This document shows positions 1 to 10,245 of a stretch of DNA of 64,000 bases, one piece after another. The notes under the pieces are model-generated. The model saw nothing but the letters and a program-made list of their open reading frames with translations, was not told where the DNA came from and made no database searches. Positions within the stretch are counted from its first letter, which is position 1; each line of letters begins with the position of its first letter. The translations under genes were made by a program, and so were the position numbers. Source of the stretch: Nitrospira sp. (GTDB lineage: Bacteria; Nitrospirota; Nitrospiria; Nitrospirales; UBA8639); contig CP058931.1 of the NCBI GenBank assembly GCA_024760505.1, forward strand, positions 3,606,001 to 3,670,000, in the 5' to 3' direction.

Positions 1-2
1 CC

Positions 3-653
3 ACAGGGACGGGACTCCTGCGCGTCCACCCGTTGAGCGTGCTGGCCCTCAAGCAGAACGTCGTTCCGCTGAATGTGCGCATCACGAAATATGGGACGAC
101 CCCCGTCGCCGGCGGCCCGCAAGAGTTTCGGATAGACGGGGTGGAAGTCGGATCCCACCCGATGAGTATAGAACCGATTCGGGATCATTTCGCGCCGGCG
201 CAATTCCGTGACATGTCCGACGAAGAGAAACTCTCCAGCCGATCCTTTGAATTACTGGAGGCGGGTGTGCAGATGGCAGCGAGTCAGCCGGATTGCGGAA
301 CTGCAGTAGTCGCGAAGGTTGAGTATGAAGACATCATCATACCCAAACCCATCCCACCCCATGACCCTGTTCCGGTTCCACCACGGTCTGGTATGAAGGC
401 CGCGTTTGCCGCCAGGATGGCTCGGTGGAGCGCCGCCGGGTTGAGTCCAGCGAGGCGGCGGGGAGCCAATCCGTATCGAGGACCAGCCATCCCCTTGCCG
501 TCCCGACCCAAGCTGTTCCGGGTGATTTCGAAACAGGATCTCACCACAGTTGGTGAAGGCCAAACATTTGCCACCCGCGCCGAAGCCAGTGACGCCTTGC
601 GCAGCATTCGGCTCAAAAAGAAAGCCGGCTTCCAGATTGTGAGAGACATGTAA
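3..653 (+). CDS. Conserved-type hypothetical protein, 5' end cut by window
   Basis: The reading frame is open to the left edge, so this is probably the 3' part of a longer gene; a TTG at 33 could serve as a start, but the residues before it read on naturally. I do not recognise a named family. The first ~100 residues look like a compact folded domain, including the stretch FAPAQFRDMSDEEKL near residue 50. A proline-rich linker follows (PKPIPPHDPVPVPP), then a basic Arg/Ala-rich segment and a C-terminal ~50 residues ending in VRDM. There is no signal peptide, membrane segment or cysteine-rich site. The next gene starts 19 bases after the stop, so all four genes here are probably one transcription unit. 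Confidence 0.75.
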   Translation, partial: TGTGLLRVHPLSVLALKQNVVPLNVRITKYGTTPVAGGPQEFRIDGVEVGSHPMSIEPIRDHFAPAQFRDMSDEEKLSSRSFELLEAGVQMAASQPDCGTAVVAKVEYEDIIIPKPIPPHDPVPVPPRSGMKAAFAARMARWSAAGLSPARRRGANPYRGPAIPLPSRPKLFRVISKQDLTTVGEGQTFATRAEASDALRSIRLKKKAGFQIVRDM

Positions 654-671
654 GGAACGGAGATCCAACCT

Positions 672-3527
672 ATGGCTGATCAAGCTGCCCGCCACTTTCT
701 CCCCTGGGTCCGTGAGGGCACTGCCGCCGCCATCGCGACAGCTGATACCCTTACCTCAAATCAGCCCGCGCAGGTGTCCTTTCCCGTCAAAGTCACACTC
801 GCCAATTTTGATCCTTTCTCGGCACAGATTGGTCTCTATGGTCCTGGCGATGTCACCGGGATCGATCCCTGGCAGATTGTCCGTCTCGAACCAGGCAAGT
901 TTACGACAACTTTCGAAAGCAATCAGTTTCCCGCCATTGAATTCGATCGGCCCGATTTCCCTTGGCTGTTCACCCCTGCGAATACCGGGCAGAAGGACCG
1001 ACTTCGTCCCTGGATTTGCCTTATCGCCGTGAAAAAACAAGAGGGGGTTCACCTGAGCAGGAATGCCAATTCCACCCTACCTTTTCTGAAAATCAGTTCG
1101 CCGGCTCGCCCAGCTACTGAGTTGCCTGACCTTGACGAATCCTGGGCATGGGCTCACGCGCAAGTCACGGGCAGTCTGACCGATTCGATGACTCTTCTCA
1201 AAGCTGCCATCGTAGACGCCCCGGAACGCACGGTCGCCCGGTTGCTCTGCCCCCGGCATCTGATACCGGAAACAGCCTATTACGCTTGCGTGGTTCCCAC
1301 CTTCGAGGTTGGGCGCAAAACCGGCTTGGGCATTCCTGTGACAGATGCTGATCTCTCACACCTAGCACCCGCTTGGGAGGGAACAGCCACCGAAGTCCTC
1401 CTGCCGGTGTATTACTCCTGGGAGTTCAGCACCGGTCCCGCTGGGGATTTTGAGTCTCTTGTGCGTGACCTCCAACCACGGCCAATCCCTGACACGGTTG
1501 GAACGATTTTTATCAATATCGGCCATCCCGGGTTTGGATTGCCGCAACTACCGGAAACGGTTATTCCGATGCACGGGGTTTTACTGCCGGTCCGCTCCCA
1601 ACTCCCATCTGTAGCCGCCGTTCCACAGGAACTTCGGGCTGGCCTCGCGAATATTTTGAACGCCCCTGCCGATGCACGGATTCAACCTGAGCATGACCCG
1701 GTCGTCGCTCCCCCGATCTATGGCGCGCCCTATCCCTCTCCACCCAAACATCGGGTGGAACTCACCTCTTCATCCCCACCTTGGGTCAATGAACTCAATC
1801 TCGATCCTCGCCACCGCATTGCTGCTAGCCTCGGTGCACAGGTCGTTCAACAAGATCAGGATGTCCTCATGACCGCCGCCTGGGAACAGATTGAAGGTAT
1901 TCACGAGGTTAACCAGGAACGCCGGCATCGCCAATTAGCCATGGTCACCCGGACCGTTACCTTTCAAAAACATATCCTTCGGCTTGCTCCGGATGCTCTC
2001 CTGCAAATTACGGGACCCAGCCTCGCCAAAGTTCGGGCCACGATTCCAGAAGGTACAGTGACGGTCGCCTCCAAGATTTTGGAATCGGAGTTTCCTGCGT
2101 TTTCCATGGCGACGCTACGACGCGTGGCTCGCCCACGCGGGCCTCTCAACCGCCGAGCACTTGCCGGGTTCGAATCCCAACCAAAAAAACGCCCTCTTGT
2201 AAAATTGGAGGACAGTTTGCCTGTCCTTCGGCCAAGACCACTCAGGCCCGTTCCCCTTCCCTTCCGCCAAAGAATTCCCGGCATGGTGACCGTCAAGAAA
2301 GTCTCCGACGCTTCCGGAGAACCCCTGGTCGATTCCATGAAACTCACCCCGGCAAAAGTTCAGGCTGAACCTGCCCATGGTTTTTACGTTTGGAAGGTAG
2401 ACCATTGGGAACTGAGTTCGGCAGCGTTCGGCAAAGAATTTCGTCAGGCTGCATTCAATCACCTCAGTCGTGTCGTTCACCCAAATCGTCCGCGGAAGAA
2501 CCCTTTCATTAAACCTTCCATACAAGAGCTGTTGAACCAATTGCATCCGCAGAAGACCAACGTCAGAGCCAACACCAGGGGACCCGCTTCCCTGGCGTCC
2601 GAAGAAGATCCTGTTCTCGTTCATCCCCATTTCTCTAGACCCATGTCGGAACGACTGATCGACCTTACGCCGGATTTTCTCCTACCCGGCTTGGAGCATG
2701 TTCCTGCCAACACGGTCACGTTGGTCAAGCCCAATACCCGTCTTATTGAAGCGTTCATGCTCGGTCTCAATCATGAAATGGGGCGTGAGTTGCTCTGGCG
2801 CGAGTATCCTACGGATCAACGCGGGACCTACTTTCGCTACTTTTGGGACGAGCGTGGGGCACAGCCCCAAAGTGCCGCTTCCTCTCTCGCGCTGCCGGCT
2901 ATTCATACGTGGAACCAATCATTGGGGAAAAACGTGGCGGAAGGGGCCAACACGGATCCGTTGATTCTCCTTGTGCGTGGCGAATTATTTCGCCGCTATC
3001 CCACCGCCATCGTCTATGCGGTAAAAGCTTCTCGTGATTCAGCCGGACGCTTGAAACCCAGCCAGACCGGCGACGAACGCTACCCACTGTTCCGTGGATC
3101 AACTCCTCCCGATGTGACATTTTTCGGTTTCGAACTCACCTCTTCCTTGGCCAGAGGGCAAGACGGCAGGGACGCGGGGTGGTTCTTCGTCATCCAGCAG
3201 CAGCCCGGTGAGCCAAATTTTGGCTTAGATGAACTTGATCCGGGGGAATCGCCAGCTCCTCTTTCCTCTTGGAACGATCTTACGTGGCGCCACCTTGTGC
3301 GATCCGAAGCCGAACTGGAATCTCTCATGTATGTCCGCGTGAACCCGGGCGATTCCCCAGTCCTCAATACCCCAGCGAACCCGGAAGGTGCCCAGTGGGG
3401 AATGAACGCCGCGCACATGGCCCGCATCACTCTGCAGCAACCCGTGCGCATCTGTATACACGCCAGCCTGTTGCTTCCCCCCGAGCCATCGTCTCCCACC
3501 CCACCAGAAGGCGGGCCCCATGGCTGA
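672..3527 (+). CDS. Large hypothetical protein (951 aa), second gene of the giant-protein cluster
   Basis: The start is the ATG at 672, preceded by a purine-rich AAGGAACGGAG stretch. The protein is soluble, without signal peptide or membrane helix, poor in cysteine and rich in proline. Landmarks are PWLFTPA followed by a conserved-looking RLRPWICLIAV segment near residues 95-120, a basic Pro/Arg-rich middle (about 480-540), and a C-terminal part with GWFFVIQQQPGEPNFGLD and WGMNAAHMARITLQQP before the end. I know no biochemical function for such proteins. Its stop overlaps the start of the next gene by 8 bases, which implies translational coupling. A structural or assembly role beside the 1492- and 603-residue neighbours is only a guess. 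Confidence 0.85.
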   Translation: MADQAARHFLPWVREGTAAAIATADTLTSNQPAQVSFPVKVTLANFDPFSAQIGLYGPGDVTGIDPWQIVRLEPGKFTTTFESNQFPAIEFDRPDFPWLFTPANTGQKDRLRPWICLIAVKKQEGVHLSRNANSTLPFLKISSPARPATELPDLDESWAWAHAQVTGSLTDSMTLLKAAIVDAPERTVARLLCPRHLIPETAYYACVVPTFEVGRKTGLGIPVTDADLSHLAPAWEGTATEVLLPVYYSWEFSTGPAGDFESLVRDLQPRPIPDTVGTIFINIGHPGFGLPQLPETVIPMHGVLLPVRSQLPSVAAVPQELRAGLANILNAPADARIQPEHDPVVAPPIYGAPYPSPPKHRVELTSSSPPWVNELNLDPRHRIAASLGAQVVQQDQDVLMTAAWEQIEGIHEVNQERRHRQLAMVTRTVTFQKHILRLAPDALLQITGPSLAKVRATIPEGTVTVASKILESEFPAFSMATLRRVARPRGPLNRRALAGFESQPKKRPLVKLEDSLPVLRPRPLRPVPLPFRQRIPGMVTVKKVSDASGEPLVDSMKLTPAKVQAEPAHGFYVWKVDHWELSSAAFGKEFRQAAFNHLSRVVHPNRPRKNPFIKPSIQELLNQLHPQKTNVRANTRGPASLASEEDPVLVHPHFSRPMSERLIDLTPDFLLPGLEHVPANTVTLVKPNTRLIEAFMLGLNHEMGRELLWREYPTDQRGTYFRYFWDERGAQPQSAASSLALPAIHTWNQSLGKNVAEGANTDPLILLVRGELFRRYPTAIVYAVKASRDSAGRLKPSQTGDERYPLFRGSTPPDVTFFGFELTSSLARGQDGRDAGWFFVIQQQPGEPNFGLDELDPGESPAPLSSWNDLTWRHLVRSEAELESLMYVRVNPGDSPVLNTPANPEGAQWGMNAAHMARITLQQPVRICIHASLLLPPEPSSPTPPEGGPHG

Positions 3528-6500
3528 ACCCAAATTAATCGATGCCGATCTCCCCTTGGTTCTGTTGCCCGTTCGCCTGGAAACTCGGTTCTTTGGCTCG
3601 CAACTGAGGGTCCGCGTCTATCCGGATGATTTACACATTGACACGCATGAGCCTGAACTCACAGAAGCCGAGTTGCAGTGGGGCCGACACTTTTATGAAC
3701 TCTTATGGCGCGCCGCTGATGATGAGGCACGGAAAACAGCCGCTTGGGGGCAGCTAGCCGACCGGTTCGGCACGGAACGCGCGACCTGGGTCGCCTTTCA
3801 GCTCACTCCCGTTAATGAGACTGACCGGCCGCAGTCTTCGATACCCGCTACCACACCTTTGCCTAAGCCGCCGAAATTTCCCACAGTGTTAACCCGCCCC
3901 GAAAACGAAAAATACGAAACATGGACCCGCCCTCCGGTGGCGCGTGGACTTCCTGACCGATGGATCGCGTCCGCCATTATCGGGGGGAAAATAGTCGCGA
4001 CGGCGACAGGACAGCCCATTCCTGAACTTTTACCTGCCGGTCCTAATCCGCGCGCCTCGATCCTCGAGGTTGAAGGCCAGTTGCCGCTGGACGAGGGCAT
4101 GAAGTGGATAATCGATTTCGACGAGGCGGAAAATCTCGGTATGGCCTTACGGCTCGAGCTTCCGCCGCTGATAGCGGGATTGCCTAGAAAGGTCGACCGT
4201 CTTATCGTATTTGGCGTGAAAACCTACTCCGATCTCACCACCTCCACCGCCCGTCTGACAGATCTGCTGAAGGGCCATCAGTTCACCGAAGGCTTGAGTC
4301 TTCTTGCTCAGGGCACTCCCACCAACAATACAGACGAAGTTAAATCCGGGTTTTCCTCTGGAGAGGGTAACGACTTGGAGCCGAATGCTCACCGGGTGAT
4401 GGGTGAACCGCTATTTCAGCGTGGGGACCGTTCCGATGGAGATGAACTTTGTACGGCAATGGGTTTGCCGATTGAGATCTTGGCGCGGACAGCAGGTTCC
4501 GGGAATCATGAACACCAAGACTCGTATCACATGAACCGTGCACTTTGGCCGGCGACCTGGGGCTACTATCTGGAACAGATGATGAACGGGATTTTCCCAG
4601 ACGGGGAAGTGTATGGGAACCTCGACTGGGGGCGAACCCATTTTGTAAATTATGTGCGGCCTGGCGGCCCGCTTCCTTCTTTGCGAATCGGAACACAGCC
4701 TTATGGGCTCCTCCCCGTCACTTCACTTGAATCGTGGAAGCCAGTCACCACTGATGATTCACAGGATACCGGCTTGGTCGATTTTCTCAACGTCCAAAAG
4801 AAATATTGGCTTGAGCTCAGTCAATCGTCCTCACGCATAGGGCGCACCAGCGACCCCGACAAAGACTTCATCGACGTATTTTCAATGGACGCACTTTCCT
4901 CAACCTATGCCGTGCGCAATGTGATGGGCGAGAAGTACGCACACCATCTCTTTGGATTATTAGGGACATCCGTTGTGCCTCTCCCCGGCAGAATACCCAC
5001 GAACGAGAGATGGCAGTGGCAACATACGGCTCTCGCCCAAGTAGCGCTGGGACGAACCGGGATTGGACCAGAAGGAATGAACGCACGATTGGCGATGGCC
5101 TTGCATGCCGCTCAATCGGATGCACTCAAGGTACTTCCACTCATTCAAGCCGAATCCCAAGGTGAACTCGTCCCCAACTATATCCGGTGGCTTTTATCGG
5201 CTCCCAATCTGCAAGCGATCGTTGACAACGTTTTACCTCCAGAAACTGATAAGCCTTTCCCGTTTAGCATGCTTTATCTTTTGTTACGGCATTCGCTGTT
5301 ATTGGAATATACAGGAGCCTCGGCTCGAAAACTTAATCTGAAACCCAACCAGCGCCACGAACCCGAACATATTGGTTTTAAGCAGCTAGATGCGGGAAAG
5401 ACACTCTTGGATCGCATCAAGGATGCCAAGCTTCATACGGGGGACGCTTTCTTCGCTCCCACCGACCCACAGCTAAGCGATTTCAGAGACAGTCTGAATC
5501 ACCTGGCCGCATTGCCTGCAGAGCGACTCAATATTCTTCTTCGAGGGACCCTTGATCTTTCTTCTCATCGCCTGGACGCATGGATCACCTCCTTCGCCAC
5601 CAAGCGCTTGAAAACCATGCGCCACACCAATCCCGAGGGGATTTACCTCGGAGGATACGGCTGGTTAGAGAATATACTGGCCGCCCCGCCCCCTCAAACG
5701 GTTCCCGCACCTTCCGGCGAGTCTGCTCCTGTGACGATCGCTCCTAACGATCCCGGATTCGTTCACACCCCATCGCTTGCTCAGGCCGCCACAGTGGCTG
5801 TGCTCCGCAGCGGTCATCTCTCTCATGCGAGTGACGATAAGCCCGATTTACTCGCCATTGATCTTTCTTCGCAACGTGCTCGTCTAACCCAGTGGCTGCT
5901 CGATGGGGTGAAAGCCGGCCAACCGCTTGGGGCCCTCCTCGGCTACCGGTTTGAACGTGGACTGCATGAGCACCATCCTGAATTATCAAGGCTTGATCGT
6001 TTCATTTCGCCATTGCGTGAACTTGCTCCCCTCACTTCAGTCCCGCTTGGCCAGGTCGGGCAGGAGATGGCCGAGTCTATTCCAGTCAGCCATGTTGTGG
6101 ACGGCTTGAAATTGTATCGCCGCTGGCAGAAAAAAAACCCTGGTGCACCAGAACATGAATTGATTCATACATTACGGGAGAGATCCGAAGGGGCGACCAA
6201 AGAAGAAATTGAGGCTATTGAATTCGAATTACACGCACTCGAAAATGCCGTGGATGCGGTCAGCGACGCCCTTTTGGCCGAAAGTGTACACCAAAGTGTC
6301 CGAGGCAACCCAACCCGGGCTGCCACTACGCTTGATGCCCTCGAACGAGGCGATGCTCCTCTTCCTCAACTGGAAGTCCTCCGAACTCCCCGATCAGGCT
6401 CTGCCTTTACCCACCGGGTTATCGTCCTCTGCTCCAATGAAGCGCCCACCAAGAAATGGCCGGGAAGTGCGGCCCTTCCCCGTGCTTTGGCAGAACCACA

Positions 6501-7998
6501 GTTGAACGCCTGGGCCACAAACCTGCTTGGCAATCCAGCCAATGTGCGTTGCCGCATTGAACAATTGGACCCCGAGACCGGACAACTCACTATGACTCGA
6601 GAGTTTTTGTTGAGCAAGCTTGGAATTTCCCCGCTGGATGTTCTTTATGCTCCCGAGGCAGCGGAAGGGTCTCCTCAATCCGAGCTCGAGCAACGCATCC
6701 TGTATGCGGCCCGACGTGCCGTACCTGGCCTTCCACCTAACACCCTGTTGAGGTTGAACCCCTTGCGCGACCCCGCTTGGCCCATCATCGATTTAAGTTG
6801 GATGGAGTTCAGCGAACTGGCTCGTACTGTTCGTCGACTCATCTTCAGCGCACGCCCCCTTCAGGCCGCCGATCTCCTATCCAATGCCACTCCTAGCACT
6901 GAGACAACTGATGTGGCCGATCTAAAACAGCGAGCGGACCTGGCAGTTCTGACCCTTCGCAAGGCCCAAACGGCGCTACGCCTGACGCTAGATTCGCTCA
7001 CGGCCTCTTCACTCGACGCCTTGCGTAAGCACATGCTTGGTATGGCTCACTTCGGCATTCCCGGCTCCGTTCCGCTTTCTGTTTCCGGTAAAACTGAAGA
7101 CGATTTCCAGTCACTGCTCTTGCAGGGCCAGTCTGTTGACAAAGACGCCTCTGAACGCCTCGCGAAGATTGCAGAGAGTGAAGAGGCGCTAGGTGAACCT
7201 AACATCACCAACGAAAGCCGTATTGCTCTCCATCAGGAACGGATGCGGCACGTATTTGGTGAAAGCTTCGTTGTGCTCCCCCGTTTCCGCCCACCTGATG
7301 CCACCTCTCTCGAACGCGCACTTTCTGCCAGCACTCAGGTGCAGGATGGGGATCCCTTTGCCGTCATCACTTTTCATCAGCGCATCGCACGAGTCCGGGA
7401 AGCCGTCACCCACTTGGATGATATGCTCAGACTTGCCGAAGCACTCGGAACCGGGGATAGCCTTAGCTTGGAAGTCATGCAACTTCCTTATTATGAGAAA
7501 GATCGTTGGATTGGTCTAGCGGCCAAGCCCGACATTCCACCAGGCGCAGGTCGGCTTTCCCTCATTACGCATTTGACAGGGTCAATTGATTTCACTCAAC
7601 CCCTCACCGGGTTGATGATCGATGAATGGGTGGAAGTTGTTCCCAATAAGAAAGAGACCACGGGTGTGGTCTTTCAATACAACCAACCTGATTCCTGTCC
7701 ACCGCAGGCGATCCTGTTGGCCGTTCCCCCGAACCCTGTTGAGCAGAACTTCTGGACTACCCAGTCACTGCTGCAGGTACTACAGGAAACTCTAGACCTC
7801 GTTCACATGCGATCAGTAACTCCTGCTCTGCTGGACGAAATCGGCCAGTACCTGCCTGCTCTCTACTTCTCGCTTAACGCCAGCGGCGATACCATAAGCA
7901 CCGATTTTCTTAATCCAGGTGCTCCAAATTCATCCAATTCTTCAGAGCCACTAGACAGGCCTCTAGATCGACCTGATCGCCCACTGGACCATGGGTGA
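3520..7998 (+). CDS. Giant hypothetical protein (1492 aa), third gene of the cluster
   Basis: This is the largest gene in the window. The N-terminus has a distinctive block, LPLVLLPVRLETRF, followed by RVRVYPDDLHIDTHEPELT, which looks like a family signature although I cannot name the family. Later landmarks are RIGTQPYGLLPVTS near residue 390, a GQPLGALLGYRFERGLHEHHPE block near 800, DALLAESVHQSVRGNPTRA near 925, and a C-terminal third ending in a Ser/Asp/Arg-Pro-rich tail with repeats of DRPLD. There is no signal peptide, membrane helix, nucleotide-binding loop or obvious catalytic motif, and only a handful of cysteines. It overlaps the upstream gene by 8 bases and runs directly into the downstream gene. 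It could be a scaffold, a large particle component or a toxin-like protein; none is shown. Confidence 0.88.
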   Translation: MAEPKLIDADLPLVLLPVRLETRFFGSQLRVRVYPDDLHIDTHEPELTEAELQWGRHFYELLWRAADDEARKTAAWGQLADRFGTERATWVAFQLTPVNETDRPQSSIPATTPLPKPPKFPTVLTRPENEKYETWTRPPVARGLPDRWIASAIIGGKIVATATGQPIPELLPAGPNPRASILEVEGQLPLDEGMKWIIDFDEAENLGMALRLELPPLIAGLPRKVDRLIVFGVKTYSDLTTSTARLTDLLKGHQFTEGLSLLAQGTPTNNTDEVKSGFSSGEGNDLEPNAHRVMGEPLFQRGDRSDGDELCTAMGLPIEILARTAGSGNHEHQDSYHMNRALWPATWGYYLEQMMNGIFPDGEVYGNLDWGRTHFVNYVRPGGPLPSLRIGTQPYGLLPVTSLESWKPVTTDDSQDTGLVDFLNVQKKYWLELSQSSSRIGRTSDPDKDFIDVFSMDALSSTYAVRNVMGEKYAHHLFGLLGTSVVPLPGRIPTNERWQWQHTALAQVALGRTGIGPEGMNARLAMALHAAQSDALKVLPLIQAESQGELVPNYIRWLLSAPNLQAIVDNVLPPETDKPFPFSMLYLLLRHSLLLEYTGASARKLNLKPNQRHEPEHIGFKQLDAGKTLLDRIKDAKLHTGDAFFAPTDPQLSDFRDSLNHLAALPAERLNILLRGTLDLSSHRLDAWITSFATKRLKTMRHTNPEGIYLGGYGWLENILAAPPPQTVPAPSGESAPVTIAPNDPGFVHTPSLAQAATVAVLRSGHLSHASDDKPDLLAIDLSSQRARLTQWLLDGVKAGQPLGALLGYRFERGLHEHHPELSRLDRFISPLRELAPLTSVPLGQVGQEMAESIPVSHVVDGLKLYRRWQKKNPGAPEHELIHTLRERSEGATKEEIEAIEFELHALENAVDAVSDALLAESVHQSVRGNPTRAATTLDALERGDAPLPQLEVLRTPRSGSAFTHRVIVLCSNEAPTKKWPGSAALPRALAEPQLNAWATNLLGNPANVRCRIEQLDPETGQLTMTREFLLSKLGISPLDVLYAPEAAEGSPQSELEQRILYAARRAVPGLPPNTLLRLNPLRDPAWPIIDLSWMEFSELARTVRRLIFSARPLQAADLLSNATPSTETTDVADLKQRADLAVLTLRKAQTALRLTLDSLTASSLDALRKHMLGMAHFGIPGSVPLSVSGKTEDDFQSLLLQGQSVDKDASERLAKIAESEEALGEPNITNESRIALHQERMRHVFGESFVVLPRFRPPDATSLERALSASTQVQDGDPFAVITFHQRIARVREAVTHLDDMLRLAEALGTGDSLSLEVMQLPYYEKDRWIGLAAKPDIPPGAGRLSLITHLTGSIDFTQPLTGLMIDEWVEVVPNKKETTGVVFQYNQPDSCPPQAILLAVPPNPVEQNFWTTQSLLQVLQETLDLVHMRSVTPALLDEIGQYLPALYFSLNASGDTISTDFLNPGAPNSSNSSEPLDRPLDRPDRPLDHG

Positions 7999-8018
7999 AA
8001 AATAGAAGAGGGGCACAC

Positions 8019-9830
8019 ATGCCATCCATCACAACTTGGACACGTTTGGAACCTGATGCCACTCACGCATCAATGGCAGAGACACTGAAGGCTTGCATTT
8101 ACGATCCATTATGGATGTTAAGCCGACAGTGGCAGTTGGGTGAATTTCAGGGAGTCGATTGCGGTTCGCCTGTTTCAGCTACCTTACGTGGCGAATGTGC
8201 ACAACTTACTCGGTACCTCCCAGGAACACCACCCTCCTCAACCGTTCAAGGGCAGCGTTACGACACCAGGCAAATTCCTCTCGAAACTCTCGTTGAGCGA
8301 GAACGCGTCCGGCCAAACCACCAATTAAATTCTCTCGAACGTTTGTACGTTTCAGCCGAAGCCGGTCAGCACTTTCTCCGTCTTTTGGCACGTGAAACAT
8401 TTGGCCCACGTTACCACGCAGCATTCATAAGCACCTTTCCCATGCCTACTCTTACCACGAAACAGACTGAGTCTTTCGAACGGAACGATCTGTGCTTTCT
8501 GGTGATGATGTCAGGCCGTGTACCCGACGGCGCGGCGTTGGCTGCCGCATTTCGACAACCTGCCCTGCCATCGGCTCTGAACATCGCGCGGGCTCATCAA
8601 ACGTCCGTTCAAAATGTTGCTAAGACGTTTCTCCGCTGGTATGCCGAGTTGTTTAGCGAACCAGTGGGCGAGGTAGACACAAACTCTTCCTGGTCATCCC
8701 AGCGCATGGAATACGCGTTTTCTACCTCCGCCCCGTCTTCTGTTTCGAATACCCCATCTCCCTCAACAGAAACGGTTCTCACCGCTCGTGAATATTATAG
8801 TGGGGACCTCGACTGGTTCAATTTCGACCTCAACCCGACTGCATCGCTGGGTGCCGATGCCGACCGTGTTCCCGGTCAAAATCCCCTGCCCATTATCCGT
8901 ACGGTCATCCCTGCGTCAGTCTCGTATCGTGGAATGCCTGAACCTCGCTGGTGGGAGTTTGAAAATGCATCTGTCGATTTCGGGGGAGTGGATCCCGAGC
9001 CGGAAGACCTGGCCCGCATGTTACTCATCGAGTTCGCTATCACGTATGGCAATGACTGGTTCGTTATTCCGGTTGATCTCCCAATCGGATCGTTGTGCCA
9101 GATTCAGTCACTTGTCGTCACGGACACCTTCGGTGTACGGACTCTGATTCCTTCTATCAGCGCATCTACACACCCATCTTCCTCGGCTTGGCGAATGTAT
9201 CGCTTGTCAGAAGATCGTATGGCCGGCTCCCCTACCACCGGCCACCAGAGCCAATCTGACATGTTTTTCCTTCCCCCAACTCTCATGCGCACCATGGAAG
9301 GGAAACCTCTGGAAGAAGTGCTTTTTTTGCGAGACGAAATGGCCAATCTCGTTTGGGGGGTTGAGCGTTTCAGCGAAGGACTCTCAGGGCGCGCCGTCAA
9401 TCGCCGCGAGACCTATTTTCAACGGCAACGCCCCCGCGAAGAACCAACTCAACCCGCCTCCAAGCAGGAGGCCCTCTACTGGCGCCTTGCCACCGAAGTA
9501 CCTGATTATTGGATACCGTTGATCCCCGTGCAGATTGAAGATGGAGGTGGGGCGATTCTCTTCCGTCGCGGCACTACCCTTCGGGAGGATGGCTCAGTCA
9601 AGCCTCAAACAGCACAAAGTCATATTCTGTTACCTGATCCAGGGAATAGGCTCGATATCTATGAAGAAGAAGTTCCACGCGAAGGCATCCGCGTTACCCG
9701 GAACTACCAATATGCTCGTTGGGTGGATGGCGCCCCACTCCTATGGATCGGCCGGCGCAAAGGCCCAGGGCGAGGAGAAGGAACCAGCGGATTGCGGTTT
9801 GATATCGCTGAAAGACCTGAAAATCTGTAA
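8019..9830 (+). CDS. Hypothetical protein (603 aa), last gene of the giant-protein cluster
   Basis: I chose the ATG at 8019 because AGAAGAGGGG lies just upstream; an in-frame GTG at 7995 overlapping the previous stop is the alternative. The N-terminus starts MPSITTWTRLEP and soon reaches YDPLWMLSRQWQLGEFQG, a well-formed amphipathic segment. The centre carries a tryptophan-rich RWWEFENASVDFGGVDPEP, then FAITYGNDWFVIPVDLP and VTDTFGVRTLIP. The C-terminal part has LRDEMANLVWGVERFSEG and YWIPLIPVQ. No family with known function is recognised, and there is no signal peptide or membrane segment. It closes the cluster; about 400 bases without a gene separate it from the convergent hydrogenase locus. 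Confidence 0.85.
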   Translation: MPSITTWTRLEPDATHASMAETLKACIYDPLWMLSRQWQLGEFQGVDCGSPVSATLRGECAQLTRYLPGTPPSSTVQGQRYDTRQIPLETLVERERVRPNHQLNSLERLYVSAEAGQHFLRLLARETFGPRYHAAFISTFPMPTLTTKQTESFERNDLCFLVMMSGRVPDGAALAAAFRQPALPSALNIARAHQTSVQNVAKTFLRWYAELFSEPVGEVDTNSSWSSQRMEYAFSTSAPSSVSNTPSPSTETVLTAREYYSGDLDWFNFDLNPTASLGADADRVPGQNPLPIIRTVIPASVSYRGMPEPRWWEFENASVDFGGVDPEPEDLARMLLIEFAITYGNDWFVIPVDLPIGSLCQIQSLVVTDTFGVRTLIPSISASTHPSSSAWRMYRLSEDRMAGSPTTGHQSQSDMFFLPPTLMRTMEGKPLEEVLFLRDEMANLVWGVERFSEGLSGRAVNRRETYFQRQRPREEPTQPASKQEALYWRLATEVPDYWIPLIPVQIEDGGGAILFRRGTTLREDGSVKPQTAQSHILLPDPGNRLDIYEEEVPREGIRVTRNYQYARWVDGAPLLWIGRRKGPGRGEGTSGLRFDIAERPENL

Positions 9831-10245
9831 TTGAGCAACCCATTTCTTCAGAGGGCAACTTCAATCTAATCAGGATGGGGCCGGATACCAAGAAATATCC
9901 ATTCCAGGTCCTAAACAGGAGGATATACTTTTTGTGCCTTGAACTGGTTATTCGATATTTTTCTAGGCTTGGGATATTGTGTAGCTGAACTTCTATTGCC
10001 TTAACAATCAGGTTACTGACAAAACCTCCAATACTACGGGCTTTGAACAGACTCTTCAGAAAAACTATTCCTCAGGTTGTTATTCTTTTTAGTTCAGCTA
10101 GACTTCTTCAAATTGCTCGTGATGATGGCTCATCATCAGCGGGTTGATAAGAATTCCCTTGAACAGGTTCTATGTCCAACTCAAAAAATGGAGCAGGTGT
10201 AAATGAGTGACAATTTTCGCACCTTTCTTTGCAAAGAACGAAATG
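9831..10245 (+). other. Intergenic gap between convergent units
   Basis: About 415 bases between the convergent giant-protein cluster and the nickel permease gene. I see no gene, no convincing hairpin-plus-T-run terminator and no repeat. The base composition is more AT-rich than in the flanking genes. Confidence 0.5.
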
